Below, piece by piece: positions 1 through 8,608 of a DNA stretch of 64,000 bases. A program made the position numbers and the translations under genes. Every line of letters starts with the position of its first letter. Position 1 is the first letter of the stretch. The notes beneath the pieces were generated by a model that made no database searches, was not told where the DNA came from, and was given only the letters and a program-made list of their open reading frames with translations. The DNA lies in the NCBI RefSeq assembly GCF_014646575.1, contig NZ_BMNN01000001.1, positions 1 through 64,000 on the forward strand, read 5' to 3'. This DNA comes from Halopseudomonas pertucinogena (GTDB taxonomy: Bacteria > Pseudomonadota > Gammaproteobacteria > Pseudomonadales > Pseudomonadaceae).

Positions 1-9
1 CTTGACCAT
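1..9 (+). rRNA. 23S rRNA, last bases of the 3' end (partial)
   Basis: The window opens with CTTGACCAT followed by ATAACACCCAAGCAAT. In Pseudomonas 23S genes the 3' terminal helix strand is CTTGACC, and the text that follows is the usual start of the 23S-5S spacer. Only the last nine or so bases are inside the window, so the rest of the rRNA operon lies to the left. The exact mature 3' end cannot be fixed from sequence alone. The position beside rimI fits my memory of an rRNA operon near PA4678-PA4690 in P. aeruginosa. Confidence 0.6.
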
Positions 10-144
10 ATAACACCCAAGCAATCCGGGTCGTGGTCTGCCATGAGAAACGACAGTCAGGAACAGCACAGAGATTACAAGCCAGTCAGCTATCACTTTT
101 CCCCTCTTTCGCCGTGTGGACTCAATCCCGCACAGCAACCGAAT

Positions 145-183
145 TGCTTGACGACCATAGAGCATTGGAATCATCGTCAAGCA
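145..183 (+). rRNA. rrf: 5S rRNA remnant: both ends present, middle (about 80 nt) missing
   Basis: Positions 145-170 match the 5' part of a Pseudomonas 5S rRNA (helix I strand TGCTTGACGA, then CCATAGAGCATTGGAA). Positions 171-183 match its 3' end (TCATCGTCAAGCA), and the two ends form a perfect 10-bp helix I. A normal 5S is about 116-120 nt, but only 39 nt are present; the central helices (the CACCTGATCCC...GTGTGGGG part) are absent. It sits after the 23S-5S spacer and directly before a strong terminator, so location and orientation are right for rrf. It is either a genuine internal deletion or an assembly error at a repeated locus. A full-length 5S is expected from other operons. Confidence 0.72.
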
Positions 184-189
184 TCAAAT

Positions 190-225
190 AAAAACCCCGA
201 TCTGGAAACAGATCGGGGTTTTTTC
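190..225 (+). terminator. Rho-independent terminator of the rRNA operon
   Basis: A perfect GC-rich stem (ACCCCGATCTG, GAAA loop, CAGATCGGGGT) is flanked by AAAA on the left and a run of six T on the right. It lies 7 nt after the 5S remnant and 130 nt before leuA, so it most likely ends the rRNA transcript and insulates leuA. Confidence 0.9.
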
Positions 226-356
226 TTGGACGGCGTTCGACGCGCATCGCTGAGCAGGGGGAGCACCCCGGGAGGGGTTGGGCCCATCGTCTCTGCCCCG
301 GCAGCGGGGTTGCGGTATAATCCGGAACTATCGCAGTGCCACCAGGAGGCAGGCAG

Positions 357-1901
357 ATGAGTCAGGATCGTGTCATCATTTTCGACACCACGTTGCGTGA
401 TGGTGAGCAGAGCCCCGGAGCATCCATGACCCGGGAGGAGAAACTGCGCATCGCCAAGGCTCTCGAGAAGCTGCGCGTGGACGTCATAGAAGCCGGCTTC
501 GCGATTGCCAGCCCCGGTGACTTCGAGGCGGTTAAAAGCATTGCCGATGCCATCAAGGACAGCACTGTCTGCAGTCTTGCCCGTGCTGTGGATGCGGATA
601 TCGACCGCGCAGCGGAAGCATTGGCCAACGCCAGCTCCGGTCGCATCCACACCTTCATAGCAACCAGCCCCATCCATATGGAATACAAGCTGCGGTTGCA
701 GCCCGATCAGGTGATCGAACAGGCTGTCCAGGCGATAAAGCGCGCCCGCAACCTGTGCGGTGATGTGGAGTTCTCCTGCGAAGATGGCGGCCGCTCCAAC
801 ATCGATTTTCTCTGCCGCATCATAGAAAAGGCCATCGATGCCGGCGCACGGACCATCAATATTCCCGATACCGTGGGTTATGCCATCCCCCATCAGTTTG
901 CCGACACCATCCGGCAGATCATCGAGCGGGTGCCCAACGCCGACAAGGCAATATTTTCGGTCCACTGCCACAACGACCTCGGGCTGGCGGTGGCCAACTC
1001 GCTGGCGGCGGTATCGGCGGGCGCCAGGCAGGTCGAGTGCACTATCAATGGGTTAGGCGAGCGTGCCGGCAATGCCTCGCTGGAAGAGATCGTGATGGCA
1101 CTCAAGACCCGGCAGGACGTCTTTCAGCTGCAGACCGGCATCGTCACCGAGCACATCCTCAGCACCTCCAGGCTGGTATCCAGCATTACCGGCTTTCCGG
1201 TCCAGCCGAACAAGGCCATTGTCGGTGCCAACGCCTTCGCCCACGAATCCGGTATCCATCAGGACGGCGTGCTGAAGCACCGCGAGACCTACGAGATCAT
1301 GAGCGCCGAATCCGTGGGCTGGCACGCCAACAAGCTGTCGCTGGGGAAGCTGTCCGGACGCAATGCCTTCCGTACCCGGCTGCAGGAGCTGGGGATCGAC
1401 CTGGCCGATCAGAATGAATTGAATGCAGCCTTTGCCCGTTTCAAGGAACTGGCGGACAAGAAGCAGGAAATCTTCGATGAGGACCTGCAGGCGCTTGTTT
1501 CCGACAGTGTGACCGATGTACCGGAGCGCATGCGGTTGACCTTTCTGGATGTCACCAGCCGCACCGGTCAGATTCCGGAAGCGAAGATCAGTGTGGAAGT
1601 CGATGGGATCGAGCAGCACGCGACAGCGACGGGCTCAGGCCCCGTCGATGCGACGTTCCGTGCGCTGGAAGAAATTGCCCGATCGGGTGCCAATCTGCAG
1701 CTGTACTCGGTCAATGCCATAACCGAAGGGACTGACTCCCAGGGAGAGGTGACCGTACGGCTGGAGAAGGCAGGCCGGATTCTCAATGGCAATGGTGCCG
1801 ATACCGATATCGTGATTGCCTCCGCCAAAGCCTATATCAACGCGCTGAACCTGATGCACGCCGGCGTGCTTCGGGCGCATCCCCAGGTTGAAGGTATCTG
1901 A
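357..1901 (+). CDS. leuA: 2-isopropylmalate synthase
   Basis: Catalyses the first committed step of leucine synthesis (2-oxoisovalerate + acetyl-CoA to 2-isopropylmalate). The 514-residue protein has the N-terminal [15 protein letters not shown] motif (about residues 9-23), the metal-binding HCHND segment near residue 203 of the TIM barrel, and a C-terminal leucine-sensing domain from about residue 390. The length and N-terminus fit the shorter bacterial LeuA type rather than the roughly 555-residue form I associate with P. aeruginosa LeuA. ATG 357 is chosen over the upstream in-frame ATG at 336 because AGGAGG lies 7 nt before it. A TATAAT at 316-321 may be the -10 box, but no good -35 is visible. 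It overlaps the next gene by 1 nt (TGATG). Confidence 0.95.
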   Translation: MSQDRVIIFDTTLRDGEQSPGASMTREEKLRIAKALEKLRVDVIEAGFAIASPGDFEAVKSIADAIKDSTVCSLARAVDADIDRAAEALANASSGRIHTFIATSPIHMEYKLRLQPDQVIEQAVQAIKRARNLCGDVEFSCEDGGRSNIDFLCRIIEKAIDAGARTINIPDTVGYAIPHQFADTIRQIIERVPNADKAIFSVHCHNDLGLAVANSLAAVSAGARQVECTINGLGERAGNASLEEIVMALKTRQDVFQLQTGIVTEHILSTSRLVSSITGFPVQPNKAIVGANAFAHESGIHQDGVLKHRETYEIMSAESVGWHANKLSLGKLSGRNAFRTRLQELGIDLADQNELNAAFARFKELADKKQEIFDEDLQALVSDSVTDVPERMRLTFLDVTSRTGQIPEAKISVEVDGIEQHATATGSGPVDATFRALEEIARSGANLQLYSVNAITEGTDSQGEVTVRLEKAGRILNGNGADTDIVIASAKAYINALNLMHAGVLRAHPQVEGI

Positions 1902-2725
1902 TGCTGGAATCAACGCGACTGGAATACCTGGCGGCTATGGGTGTGGTCGGCTGGGTGCCACGGGAGCCGCTGGCCCTGGCCGCGTTCCGCATGCCGCCCG
2001 ATATGCCGGAGGCGGAGCCGGAGACTGAGGAAATCGTCTCGCCGCAACCGCGGCAACCGGCACCAGCAGCTGTCGCTCCCCCCGCGCCGCAGACTGCTTC
2101 CGGTAACCGGCCGCAGACCGCTGTAGCGCGGATCAGGGCCAGTATCAGCGCCCGGAATGACGGGCCCTCACGGCCTGCGCCGGTGGCCCCGGCAGGGGAG
2201 ACCGCTTCGACCGCCCCTGTAGGGACGGACGAGCCTCGGGAGCCGATCAGTCCCTTCTATCTGCAACTGTGGCTGGCTGGGCCCTGTGCCTTGCTTGTGG
2301 AAGCGCATGAGCCCGGCCTGGAGAGCGCCTCCCCAGAGCTCGCTCTGCTCAACGATATCCTCAGGGCGGTAGAACTGCCCCCGGTCTCGAGACCCTTGGC
2401 GGACTTTCAATGGCCGCTGAATCGCAATCCCCAGCTGGACCGCAGTGCTCCGGCTGCCAGTCTCGCTCTGAACGTTTTCATGCAGGGTCGGCTCGAGGGT
2501 CGGCAGGTAGTCTCCATAGGGTGTTTCGGCCGTTCCCCTCAGCTGCTGGCGGGGCCGGAGCAGGCAGCGGGACAGGGGATCCCCGAGGGCGAGCAGGTGC
2601 TGGAAGGGCTGGCACCGGTCTGGTTCGCCCCGGGACTCGGTGAACTCATGGCCCAGCCGCAACGCAAGGCGCCCCTCTGGAAGCAACTGCAACGCATCAT
2701 GCGCCGTTGGCAGGCGGAGCAATGA
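1901..2725 (+). CDS. Conserved unknown protein, Pro/Ala-rich linker, PA4677-like position
   Basis: A 274-residue protein of unknown function. The N-terminal 30 residues ([20 protein letters not shown]) are followed by a long Pro/Ala/Glu-rich low-complexity stretch (about 30-115), then a globular C-terminal half (about 120-274). No signal peptide, membrane segment or catalytic motif is evident. The start overlaps the leuA stop and its own stop overlaps the rimI start (ATGA), so the three are translationally coupled. In pseudomonads an unknown gene commonly precedes rimI, and the position is conserved better than the sequence tells me function. I cannot assign a role. Confidence 0.8.
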   Translation: MLESTRLEYLAAMGVVGWVPREPLALAAFRMPPDMPEAEPETEEIVSPQPRQPAPAAVAPPAPQTASGNRPQTAVARIRASISARNDGPSRPAPVAPAGETASTAPVGTDEPREPISPFYLQLWLAGPCALLVEAHEPGLESASPELALLNDILRAVELPPVSRPLADFQWPLNRNPQLDRSAPAASLALNVFMQGRLEGRQVVSIGCFGRSPQLLAGPEQAAGQGIPEGEQVLEGLAPVWFAPGLGELMAQPQRKAPLWKQLQRIMRRWQAEQ

Positions 2726-3174
2726 GCGAGCCGCAATTCCGCCCGATGGGCGAGGCCGATGTGGATTCTGTGCTCCGGATCGAGTTTGCCGCCTTCAGCC
2801 ACCCCTGGACGCGGGGCATCTTTCTTGACTGCGTTAAATCCGGTTATGAGTGCTGGCTGATGTTTCTCGGCGATCAGCAGGTAGGGCATGGGGTACTTTC
2901 CGCTGCGGGGGACGAGTGCCATCTGCTCAACCTGACGGTAAAACCGGAAAGCCAGTCCAACGGGCTGGGTGGCAAGCTGCTCGAGCATCTGCTGCGGCGC
3001 GGCCGTGAACGAGGGGCGGAAACCGTTTTTCTGGAGGTGCGCGAATCCAACCGGGCTGCCATTCACCTCTATGAGCGGACCGGGTTCAATGAAATAGGAC
3101 GCCGGCGTGGCTACTATCCGGCGGTGGGCGGCCGCGAGGATGCGTTGGTAATGGCCTGCACCCTGTTTGACTGA
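2722..3174 (+). CDS. rimI: Ribosomal protein S18 alanine N-acetyltransferase
   Basis: GNAT-family acetyltransferase of 150 residues that acetylates the N-terminal alanine of ribosomal protein S18 using acetyl-CoA. The acetyl-CoA pyrophosphate-binding motif is seen as QSNGLGGKLLEHLL (about residues 77-90), preceded by the usual beta-4 LLNLTVKPE strand, and followed by the RESNRAAIHLYERTGF motif typical of RimI. The start ATG 2722 overlaps the preceding stop by 3 nt. An upstream in-frame start (2707) would add only five residues inside the previous gene and is not preferred. Confidence 0.92.
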   Translation: MSEPQFRPMGEADVDSVLRIEFAAFSHPWTRGIFLDCVKSGYECWLMFLGDQQVGHGVLSAAGDECHLLNLTVKPESQSNGLGGKLLEHLLRRGRERGAETVFLEVRESNRAAIHLYERTGFNEIGRRRGYYPAVGGREDALVMACTLFD

Positions 3175-3186
3175 CCTTCTGCCTTG

Positions 3187-4089
3187 ATGCCCATGACCGC
3201 TCGATACTGGGCCATCTTCGGTTTGCTGCTCACCAGCCTGGCCTGGGCTGGCAACGCGCTGATTGCCCGGGCTGCAACCGGGGTGCTGCCACCGGTCGGC
3301 CTGTCCTTCTGGCGTTGGAGTCTGGCACTTTTTTTACTGCTGCCCTTCACTGCGAAAGGAGTGTGGCAGCATCGGCGAGTACTGCTGGGCAACTGGAAAC
3401 AGATCATCGTTCTTTCCGCTCTGAGCATCAGCTCCTATAACACCCTCCTGTATCAGGCGGCGCAGACCACTACAGCGATAAACCTGACACTGGTCGGCAC
3501 CGGTCTGCCGGTGGCGGCATTCTTCTGGTCAGTGCTGCTGTTGCGCCAATGGCCGAGCGGTGCAGCGGTGACAGGCGCCCTGCTGGGCCTCGCCGGACTA
3601 CTGCTGGTGCTTTCGGGCGGCGCGGTCGGCCGATTGCTGCAGCTGAGCTTCAACCGCGGCGACATCCTCATGCTGCTCGCCGTGCTTTCCTGGGGACTGT
3701 ATTCGGTCCTGCTGCAGCGGTGGTCGCTGCCCGTTCCCGGACTGGTACTGATGGCGGCGCTGCTGCTCTGTGGTGTGCCGCTGCTGCTGCCGATATTCCT
3801 GTGGGAGCAGGCTCGGCTTGGACCGATGCCTGCCACCGCGCATGCGGCAGGTGCGATAGTCTATACCGCCGTGTTTGCCTCACTGCTGGCTTATGTGGCC
3901 TGGAATCACGGTGTTCGGGTGCTGGGGCCGGCAACCGCGTCGCTGTTCAGTTATCTGGTGCCGGTATTTACCGCCTTGCTGGGCGTGCTGCTGTTGCAGG
4001 AGCCGCTGCAATGGTATCACCTGGCTGGAGGGCTTCTGACCTTTCTGGGACTGATCGTGGCGACGCGCTGGCGTCGGGGGGGCCGCTAG
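3187..4089 (+). CDS. EamA/DMT-superfamily transporter
   Basis: A roughly 300-residue integral membrane protein with about ten hydrophobic segments arranged as two EamA repeats (about residues 5-140 and 150-295), the standard architecture of 10-TM drug/metabolite exporters of the RhaT/YdcZ/RarD superfamily. The substrate cannot be inferred. It begins 12 nt after the rimI stop and probably reads through from the leuA-rimI unit. A TTG at 3184, ATG 3187 and ATG 3193 are all possible starts; none has a clear Shine-Dalgarno. It is convergent with tRNA-Met. Confidence 0.88.
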   Translation: MPMTARYWAIFGLLLTSLAWAGNALIARAATGVLPPVGLSFWRWSLALFLLLPFTAKGVWQHRRVLLGNWKQIIVLSALSISSYNTLLYQAAQTTTAINLTLVGTGLPVAAFFWSVLLLRQWPSGAAVTGALLGLAGLLLVLSGGAVGRLLQLSFNRGDILMLLAVLSWGLYSVLLQRWSLPVPGLVLMAALLLCGVPLLLPIFLWEQARLGPMPATAHAAGAIVYTAVFASLLAYVAWNHGVRVLGPATASLFSYLVPVFTALLGVLLLQEPLQWYHLAGGLLTFLGLIVATRWRRGGR

Positions 4090-4111
4090 GGGAGCGGGGC
4101 AGGGAACGGTA

Positions 4112-4145
4112 CAAACAAAAAGGGCCTGGCCGAAGCCAAGCCCTT
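4112..4145 (-). terminator. Terminator of the tRNA-Met transcript
   Basis: Read on the minus strand, AAGGGCTTGGC, TTCG loop, GCCAGGCCCTT forms a stem with one mismatch, followed by TTTTTGTTTG. It starts 8 nt after the tRNA-Met 3' CCA. It may also help end EamA transcription from the other side. Confidence 0.85.
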
Positions 4146-4152
4146 GAAAGGT

Positions 4153-4229
4153 TGGTGGCTACACCTGGACTTGAACCAGGGACCCCAGCATTATGAATGC
4201 TGTGCTCTAACCAACTGAGCTATGTAGCC
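4153..4229 (-). tRNA. tRNA-Met (CAT), elongator type
   Basis: A 77-nt cloverleaf: acceptor GGCTACA pairs with TGTAGCC, the D arm contains AGCTCAGTTGGTTAGAGC, the anticodon stem-loop CAGCATTCATAATGCTG has a CAT anticodon, and the T arm contains GGTTCAAGTCC. CCA is encoded. A paired first base, rather than the C1/A72 mismatch of initiator tRNA, makes it the elongator. The position upstream of ychF-pth matches the P. aeruginosa arrangement I recall (PA4673.1). Confidence 0.96.
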
Positions 4230-4242
4230 ATCCGAGGCGCGC

Positions 4243-4271
4243 ATTATTCCCATCCGCGGGAAAGTTGTCAA
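4243..4271 (-). promoter_or_regulatory. Sigma-70 promoter of tRNA-Met
   Basis: On the minus strand TTGACA (4271-4266), a 17-nt spacer and AATAAT (4248-4243) form a near-consensus sigma-70 promoter. The expected start is about 7 nt before the mature tRNA 5' end. No other gene lies between it and the tRNA. Confidence 0.8.
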
Positions 4272-4325
4272 GGGGTTATCCGTTCAATTGGTAAAAATTT
4301 CAATCGCTTAGCCGGTTCCGCGCAA

Positions 4326-5888
4326 TCACAGCAGTGATTCGATGGGTAGCAGGGACAGCAGCCACACGCCGCTGCGCTTGAGCAGTCCGGTATGGGGTTC
4401 GTGGTCATGCCGGATCTGCCGGCCGTCATGATCTTCCAGCCAGTAGAGACGTCCGTCCTGGTCGAGGCGGACCTCATAGGCATTGGCAGGGACGGTCGTA
4501 TCGAAGGCCTGATGGATTCGCTGGGCCAGGGCCGGGCTGTCAATGACAAAGCCCAGTTCCGTGTTCAGGTTGGCCGAGCGGGGGTCGAAATTGAAGGAGC
4601 CGACAAAGACACGCTTTCCATCGATGGAAAAGGTCTTGGCATGCAGGCTGGAGCCCGAGCTGCCGAAGGGGCCGGCGCTTTCGTTGCGCTCCAGGTGAGG
4701 AGACAGGCGACGCATCTCATACAGCTCTATGCCCGCGCGCAACAGGTTCTTGCGCCGCTTGGCGTAGCCTGAATGCACGGCGGCAACATCGGTGGCACCC
4801 AGCGAATTGGTCAGGATGCGCACGCGGATGCCTCGCTCAGCCAGCGCGGCAAACGCCTCCACGCCCGCGGCGGTTGGTACGAAGTAGGGCGAGATGAGCA
4901 CAACTTCATCGCTGGGCTGCTCCAGAATGTGTGACAACTGGCGAGTCAACAGTCCGTCGGGCCCGGCCTGGCCGAGCGCCTTGGCCGGGTCATCGGTGAC
5001 CATGCGCGTTCTGGCCCATTCCAGCGGCAGCTGCCCGTTGAGCAGTTGGCGGATAAAATCCGAGCGCGAAACAGCGGCCACGTATTCGGCTGCGTCGGCA
5101 TTTCTTTCCACCAGTGCGGCGTTGCGGGTCAGCCTGTCCAGGGTGCGGGGTGATACCGCCGGCAGAATCTGTTCGACCGGGTAGGCCGAGCCGCTGGCCC
5201 AGTAGCGGTCGAAATCTGCGGATACTTCCCCGACTACCGGCCCGACCGACAGCACGTCCAGATCCACGAACAGCACACCCTCCGTTGCGCCGAAATATTC
5301 ATCACCCACATTGCGGCCGCCGATGATGCTGGCCTGGCTGTCCGCGGTGAAGGACTTGTTGTGCATGCGTCTGTTGAGCCGGGACAAGTCGGTGAGAAAC
5401 CCCAGCCATTTCGGCGAGCGAAGGACGAAGGGGTTGAACAGCCGGACTTCGATCAACGGATGCTGTGCCAGCGCGGCCAGCTCGGTATCCAGCCCCACCG
5501 TGCCGTTATCGTCGAGCAACAGCCGGACACGCACGCCCCGGTCCGCTGCCGTATGCAGTTCTTCCAGCAGCAGGGTGCCAGTCATGTCTCCGTGCCAGAT
5601 GTAGTACTGAACGTCCAGCGTGCGTTCCGCCGCGCGCGCCAGCAGCACGCGCGCGGCGAAGGCGTCATGCGGGTTGGACAGGGGGTGGATACCGCTCTTG
5701 CCCGGGTGCTCGGCCGCCAGCGGAGCAATTGCCTGACCGAGACGCGTCGCCTCTGCCTCCTCAGCACTGAGCGCGAAAGACGGCCGGAGGTTCTGAGGGG
5801 GGAGGCTGCAACCGGTCAGCATGGCCACTCCGAGGAGCGCCAGGAGCCATGACCGTTTGGACAATGCGGTAAAGCCGTAGAAAAGCAT
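4326..5888 (-). CDS. Phospholipase D / cardiolipin-synthase-like lipoprotein
   Basis: A 520-residue protein with an N-terminal lipoprotein signal (hydrophobic run ending in the lipobox LTGC, Cys about residue 27), so probably an outer- or inner-membrane-anchored periplasmic enzyme. Two PLD HKD repeats are visible: HNKSFTADSQASIIGGRN near residue 177 and HAKTFSIDGKRVFVGSFNFD near residue 420. The family includes cardiolipin synthases and periplasmic phosphatidyl hydrolases; which lipid is acted on cannot be told. It is a single gene, divergent from nothing close and upstream of the tRNA-Met promoter on the same strand. The start is the first Met before the hydrophobic core. Confidence 0.9.
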   Translation of the reverse strand: MLFYGFTALSKRSWLLALLGVAMLTGCSLPPQNLRPSFALSAEEAEATRLGQAIAPLAAEHPGKSGIHPLSNPHDAFAARVLLARAAERTLDVQYYIWHGDMTGTLLLEELHTAADRGVRVRLLLDDNGTVGLDTELAALAQHPLIEVRLFNPFVLRSPKWLGFLTDLSRLNRRMHNKSFTADSQASIIGGRNVGDEYFGATEGVLFVDLDVLSVGPVVGEVSADFDRYWASGSAYPVEQILPAVSPRTLDRLTRNAALVERNADAAEYVAAVSRSDFIRQLLNGQLPLEWARTRMVTDDPAKALGQAGPDGLLTRQLSHILEQPSDEVVLISPYFVPTAAGVEAFAALAERGIRVRILTNSLGATDVAAVHSGYAKRRKNLLRAGIELYEMRRLSPHLERNESAGPFGSSGSSLHAKTFSIDGKRVFVGSFNFDPRSANLNTELGFVIDSPALAQRIHQAFDTTVPANAYEVRLDQDGRLYWLEDHDGRQIRHDHEPHTGLLKRSGVWLLSLLPIESLL

Positions 5889-6075
5889 GCTGCCATATTT
5901 TCCGGGAAAGTATCGGGCCGGGTTCAGCGGAGCAGCATACCACTCGATCGGCTGGCGGTTGCAGTGTAGATGAGGGCGGTAAGCGGGTTGGATCGTTGGA
6001 GTGGTCGCCAGGTCGGTATGGTCGAGATGGAACTCGATCTTCCACCGCGCTGGGGGAGCTCGGCATTGCAGGCTT

Positions 6076-6101
6076 CCATGGCCGAGGAGGCTCGGCCATG
6101 G
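6076..6101 (-). terminator. Perfect inverted repeat after ychF (hairpin, no T tract)
   Basis: CCATGGCCGAG, loop GAGG, CTCGGCCATGG gives an 11-bp perfect stem 13 nt beyond the ychF stop codon. Position suggests a transcript-end or RNA-stabilising hairpin for the pth-ychF message, but the T run of a canonical intrinsic terminator is missing on both strands. Confidence 0.5.
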
Positions 6102-6114
6102 CGCGGGCGGGGGG

Positions 6115-7215
6115 TTACACGTTGAAGCGGAAGTGCATCACGTCACCGTCCTTGACGATATATTCCTTGCCTTCCAGGCGCCATTTGCCCGCTTCCTTGG
6201 CGCCGGCTTCGCCGTTGTACTGGATGAAGTCGTCGTAGTTGACCACCTCGGCACGGATAAAGCCCTTCTCGAAGTCGGTGTGGATCACACCGGCCGCCTG
6301 GGGCGCGGTGGCGCCGACCCTGACGGTCCAGGCACGTACTTCCTTCACGCCAGCAGTGAAGTAGGTCTGCAGGTTCAGCAGCTCATAGCCGGCGCGAATC
6401 ACCCGGTTCAGACCCGGCTCGTCCATGCCCATGGTTTCGAGGAACATCAGCTTCTCTTCCTCGTCGTCCAGCTCGGCGATCTCCGCCTCGATCTTGTTGC
6501 ATACCGGCACCACCATGGCGCCTTCCGCGTCAGCGATCTCGCGGACAATGTCCAGATAGGGGTTGTTCTCGAAGCCGTCCTCGGCGACGTTGGCGATGTA
6601 CATGACCGGCTTGCTGGTCAGCAGGTGGAAGCCCTTGATCAGCTTCTTCTCCTCATCGCCCAGGTCCTTGAGCAGCGTGCGCGCGGGCTTGCCTTCGGTG
6701 AAGTGGGGGATGAGCTTCTCCAGCAGGGCCTTCTGCGCCACTGCTTCCTTGTCCCCGCCCTTGGCGTTACGCGCCACGCGCTGCAGTTGTTTCTCGCAGC
6801 TGTCCAGGTCGGCGAAGATCAGTTCCAGATCGATGATCTCGATGTCGCGCTTGGGATCGACGCTGTTGGAGACGTGAATGACATTGTCATCGTCGAAGCA
6901 GCGCACCACGTGGGCGATCGCGTCGGTCTCGCGGATATTGGCCAGGAACTTGTTGCCAAGCCCCTCGCCCTTGGAGGCGCCCTCCACCAGACCGGCGATG
7001 TCGACGAACTCCATGGTGGTCGGCAACACCCGCTCGGGTTTGACGATGGCAGCCAGGGCGTCCAGGCGCGGGTCGGGCATGGGTACGATGCCGCTGTTCG
7101 GTTCGATGGTGCAGAACGGGAAGTTCTCCGCGCCGATACCGGCCTTGGTCAAGGCGTTGAACAGGGTGGATTTGCCGACGTTGGGCAGTCCGACGATACC
7201 GCAATTGAATCCCAT
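6115..7215 (-). CDS. ychF: Ribosome-binding ATPase/GTPase YchF
   Basis: A universally conserved Obg-related P-loop NTPase of 366 residues that prefers ATP and associates with ribosomes; implicated in stress responses. It shows the P loop GLPNVGKST (about residues 9-17), G3-like [19 protein letters not shown] (about 70-88), the altered G4 motif CNKIEAE typical of YchF (about 202-208) and a C-terminal TGS-like domain ending in MHFRFNV. Full family length. GAGGA lies 7 nt upstream of the ATG. It is downstream of pth with a 36-nt gap and likely cotranscribed. Confidence 0.97.
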   Translation of the reverse strand: MGFNCGIVGLPNVGKSTLFNALTKAGIGAENFPFCTIEPNSGIVPMPDPRLDALAAIVKPERVLPTTMEFVDIAGLVEGASKGEGLGNKFLANIRETDAIAHVVRCFDDDNVIHVSNSVDPKRDIEIIDLELIFADLDSCEKQLQRVARNAKGGDKEAVAQKALLEKLIPHFTEGKPARTLLKDLGDEEKKLIKGFHLLTSKPVMYIANVAEDGFENNPYLDIVREIADAEGAMVVPVCNKIEAEIAELDDEEEKLMFLETMGMDEPGLNRVIRAGYELLNLQTYFTAGVKEVRAWTVRVGATAPQAAGVIHTDFEKGFIRAEVVNYDDFIQYNGEAGAKEAGKWRLEGKEYIVKDGDVMHFRFNV

Positions 7216-7251
7216 ACTGGTGTCCTCTGCCGCGGCTGCGGCGAAAATGAA

Positions 7252-7839
7252 TCAGGCCTTGAAGCTGTGCAGGCGCTGCATGACGCGGGTCCAGTCGCCG
7301 GCGAGCATGCCGGGGACCTCGCGGAGCGCCTCATCGATGCAGGCGTCCAGCGCCTGCTGCTCGTCCTTCGGTGCGCGACCGAGAACGTAGCCTGTGACCT
7401 GCGAGGCATGGCCGGGGTGGCCGATGCCCAGCCGCAGGCGATGAAATCCGTTGTTGTTGCCCAGACTGGCGATGGTGTCGCGCAGTCCGTTGTGCCCGCC
7501 ATGTCCGCCACCCTTCTTGCATTTCACCACACCGGGGGGCAGGTCGAGCTCGTCGTGAGCGACCAGGATTTCCTCGGGGGTGATGCGGTAGAAGCCCGCC
7601 ATGGCGGCAATGGCCTGGCCGCTGCGGTTCATGAAGGTAGTGGGGATGAGCAGACGAAGGTCCTGACCGTTGAGAGTGAGACGACCGGTCAGGCCGAAAA
7701 ACTGTTTTTCCTGGCGCAGTGCCAGGTTGTGCACCTCGGCGAGGCGCTCAACGAAAAGGGCGCCCGCGTTGTGCCGGGTCATGTCATATTCCGGGCCCGG
7801 ATTACCGAGACCGACGATCAACCTGATACCCTGCGTCAC
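7252..7839 (-). CDS. pth: Peptidyl-tRNA hydrolase
   Basis: Releases tRNA from peptidyl-tRNA dropped by ribosomes. The 195-residue protein has the family signature [17 protein letters not shown] (about residues 10-26) with the catalytic His and Asn, the second conserved segment DELDLPPG (about 95) and [12 protein letters not shown] (about 109). Normal length for the bacterial Pth family. It follows rplY by 29 nt and precedes ychF, the usual pseudomonad order. Confidence 0.97.
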   Translation of the reverse strand: MTQGIRLIVGLGNPGPEYDMTRHNAGALFVERLAEVHNLALRQEKQFFGLTGRLTLNGQDLRLLIPTTFMNRSGQAIAAMAGFYRITPEEILVAHDELDLPPGVVKCKKGGGHGGHNGLRDTIASLGNNNGFHRLRLGIGHPGHASQVTGYVLGRAPKDEQQALDACIDEALREVPGMLAGDWTRVMQRLHSFKA

Positions 7840-7868
7840 AACGGGCGCCCTCTATCACTCAGCGGGGA

Positions 7869-8507
7869 TTATTCCGCTGATTCTTCACCGCTTTCTGCGG
7901 CGTCGTCTTCATCGGCGGCAGCAGCAGTGCGCTGAGCCATGATGGTCACTACCGGCAGGTTGTGGTCGTCACCCAGAGCGAGGCTCGGGATGGTCAGACC
8001 CTCAGGCAGCTTCAGGTCGGCCAGGTGCAGTGCCTCGCCCACCTTCAAGTCCTTCAGGTCGACTTCGATGAAGTCGGGCAGATCCTTGGGCAGACAGCTG
8101 ACTTCAACTTCAGGCAGGTTGCGGAATACCATGCCGCCTTCCTGCTTGACGCCTACACAGATATCTTCGTTGGCGAAGTGCAGGGGTACCTGAACGGTAA
8201 CCTTCTGACCGGCAACGATGCGCTGGAAGTCGGCGTGCAGTACGCGCGGCTTGGCCGGGTGGCGCTGCAGAGCCTTGACCAGAACTTCCTCTACCTTGCC
8301 ATCGATGGACAGGCCGATGATGGAGGAGTAGAAAGCTTCGTTTTCCAGCGCCTTGTTCAGCTCGCGGGCGGCGATGGAAATGCTCTGCGGCTCCTTGTTG
8401 CCACCGTAAACGATAGCCGGAACCAGATCAGCGTTACGACGCAGGCGGCGGCTCGCACCTTTCCCCAGGTCCTCACGCACATTCGCATTCAAAGTGAAGT
8501 CGACCAT
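7869..8507 (-). CDS. rplY: 50S ribosomal protein L25/general stress protein Ctc
   Basis: A 5S-rRNA-binding ribosomal protein of 212 residues in the long Ctc/TL5 form: an N-terminal L25 domain (about residues 1-95, starting [20 protein letters not shown]) followed by the C-terminal Ctc beta domain (about 100-185) and an acidic Ala/Glu/Asp-rich tail (about 190-212). The start has a GGAGA Shine-Dalgarno. It follows prs with a terminator hairpin between them. Interesting in context because the nearby 5S gene is defective. Confidence 0.96.
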   Translation of the reverse strand: MVDFTLNANVREDLGKGASRRLRRNADLVPAIVYGGNKEPQSISIAARELNKALENEAFYSSIIGLSIDGKVEEVLVKALQRHPAKPRVLHADFQRIVAGQKVTVQVPLHFANEDICVGVKQEGGMVFRNLPEVEVSCLPKDLPDFIEVDLKDLKVGEALHLADLKLPEGLTIPSLALGDDHNLPVVTIMAQRTAAAADEDDAAESGEESAE

Positions 8508-8563
8508 TGATAGTCTCCTTGCTGAGCGTCCGGGTACTTGCGACCAGCACGTCGGACGATTGA

Positions 8564-8588
8564 TAAAACCCGGCGAGATTGCCGGGCT
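8564..8588 (-). terminator. Intrinsic terminator downstream of prs
   Basis: On the minus strand GCCCGGC, loop AATCTC, GCCGGGTTTTAT forms a 6-7-bp GC stem with a T-rich tail, 20 nt after the prs stop and 57 nt before rplY. It may terminate or attenuate read-through into rplY-pth-ychF. Confidence 0.7.
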
Positions 8589-8608
8589 GTTTGTACCAGC
8601 GCCCGTTC

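Noticed and set aside
145-183. 10-bp inverted repeat interpreted as a leuA leader/attenuator or small regulatory RNA
   Set aside because: Its sequence is that of the two ends of 5S rRNA helix I, and it lies right after 23S/spacer sequence; no leucine-rich leader peptide is present.
43-360. 105-codon plus-strand reading frame at the left edge
   Set aside because: It crosses the 23S-5S spacer, the 5S remnant and a strong rho-independent terminator and overlaps the leuA start; composition and content fit rRNA-operon sequence, not a gene.
6001-7935. 644-codon plus-strand reading frame
   Set aside because: It is antisense to ychF and pth, whose proteins match known families along their full length; long antisense frames are common at this GC content.
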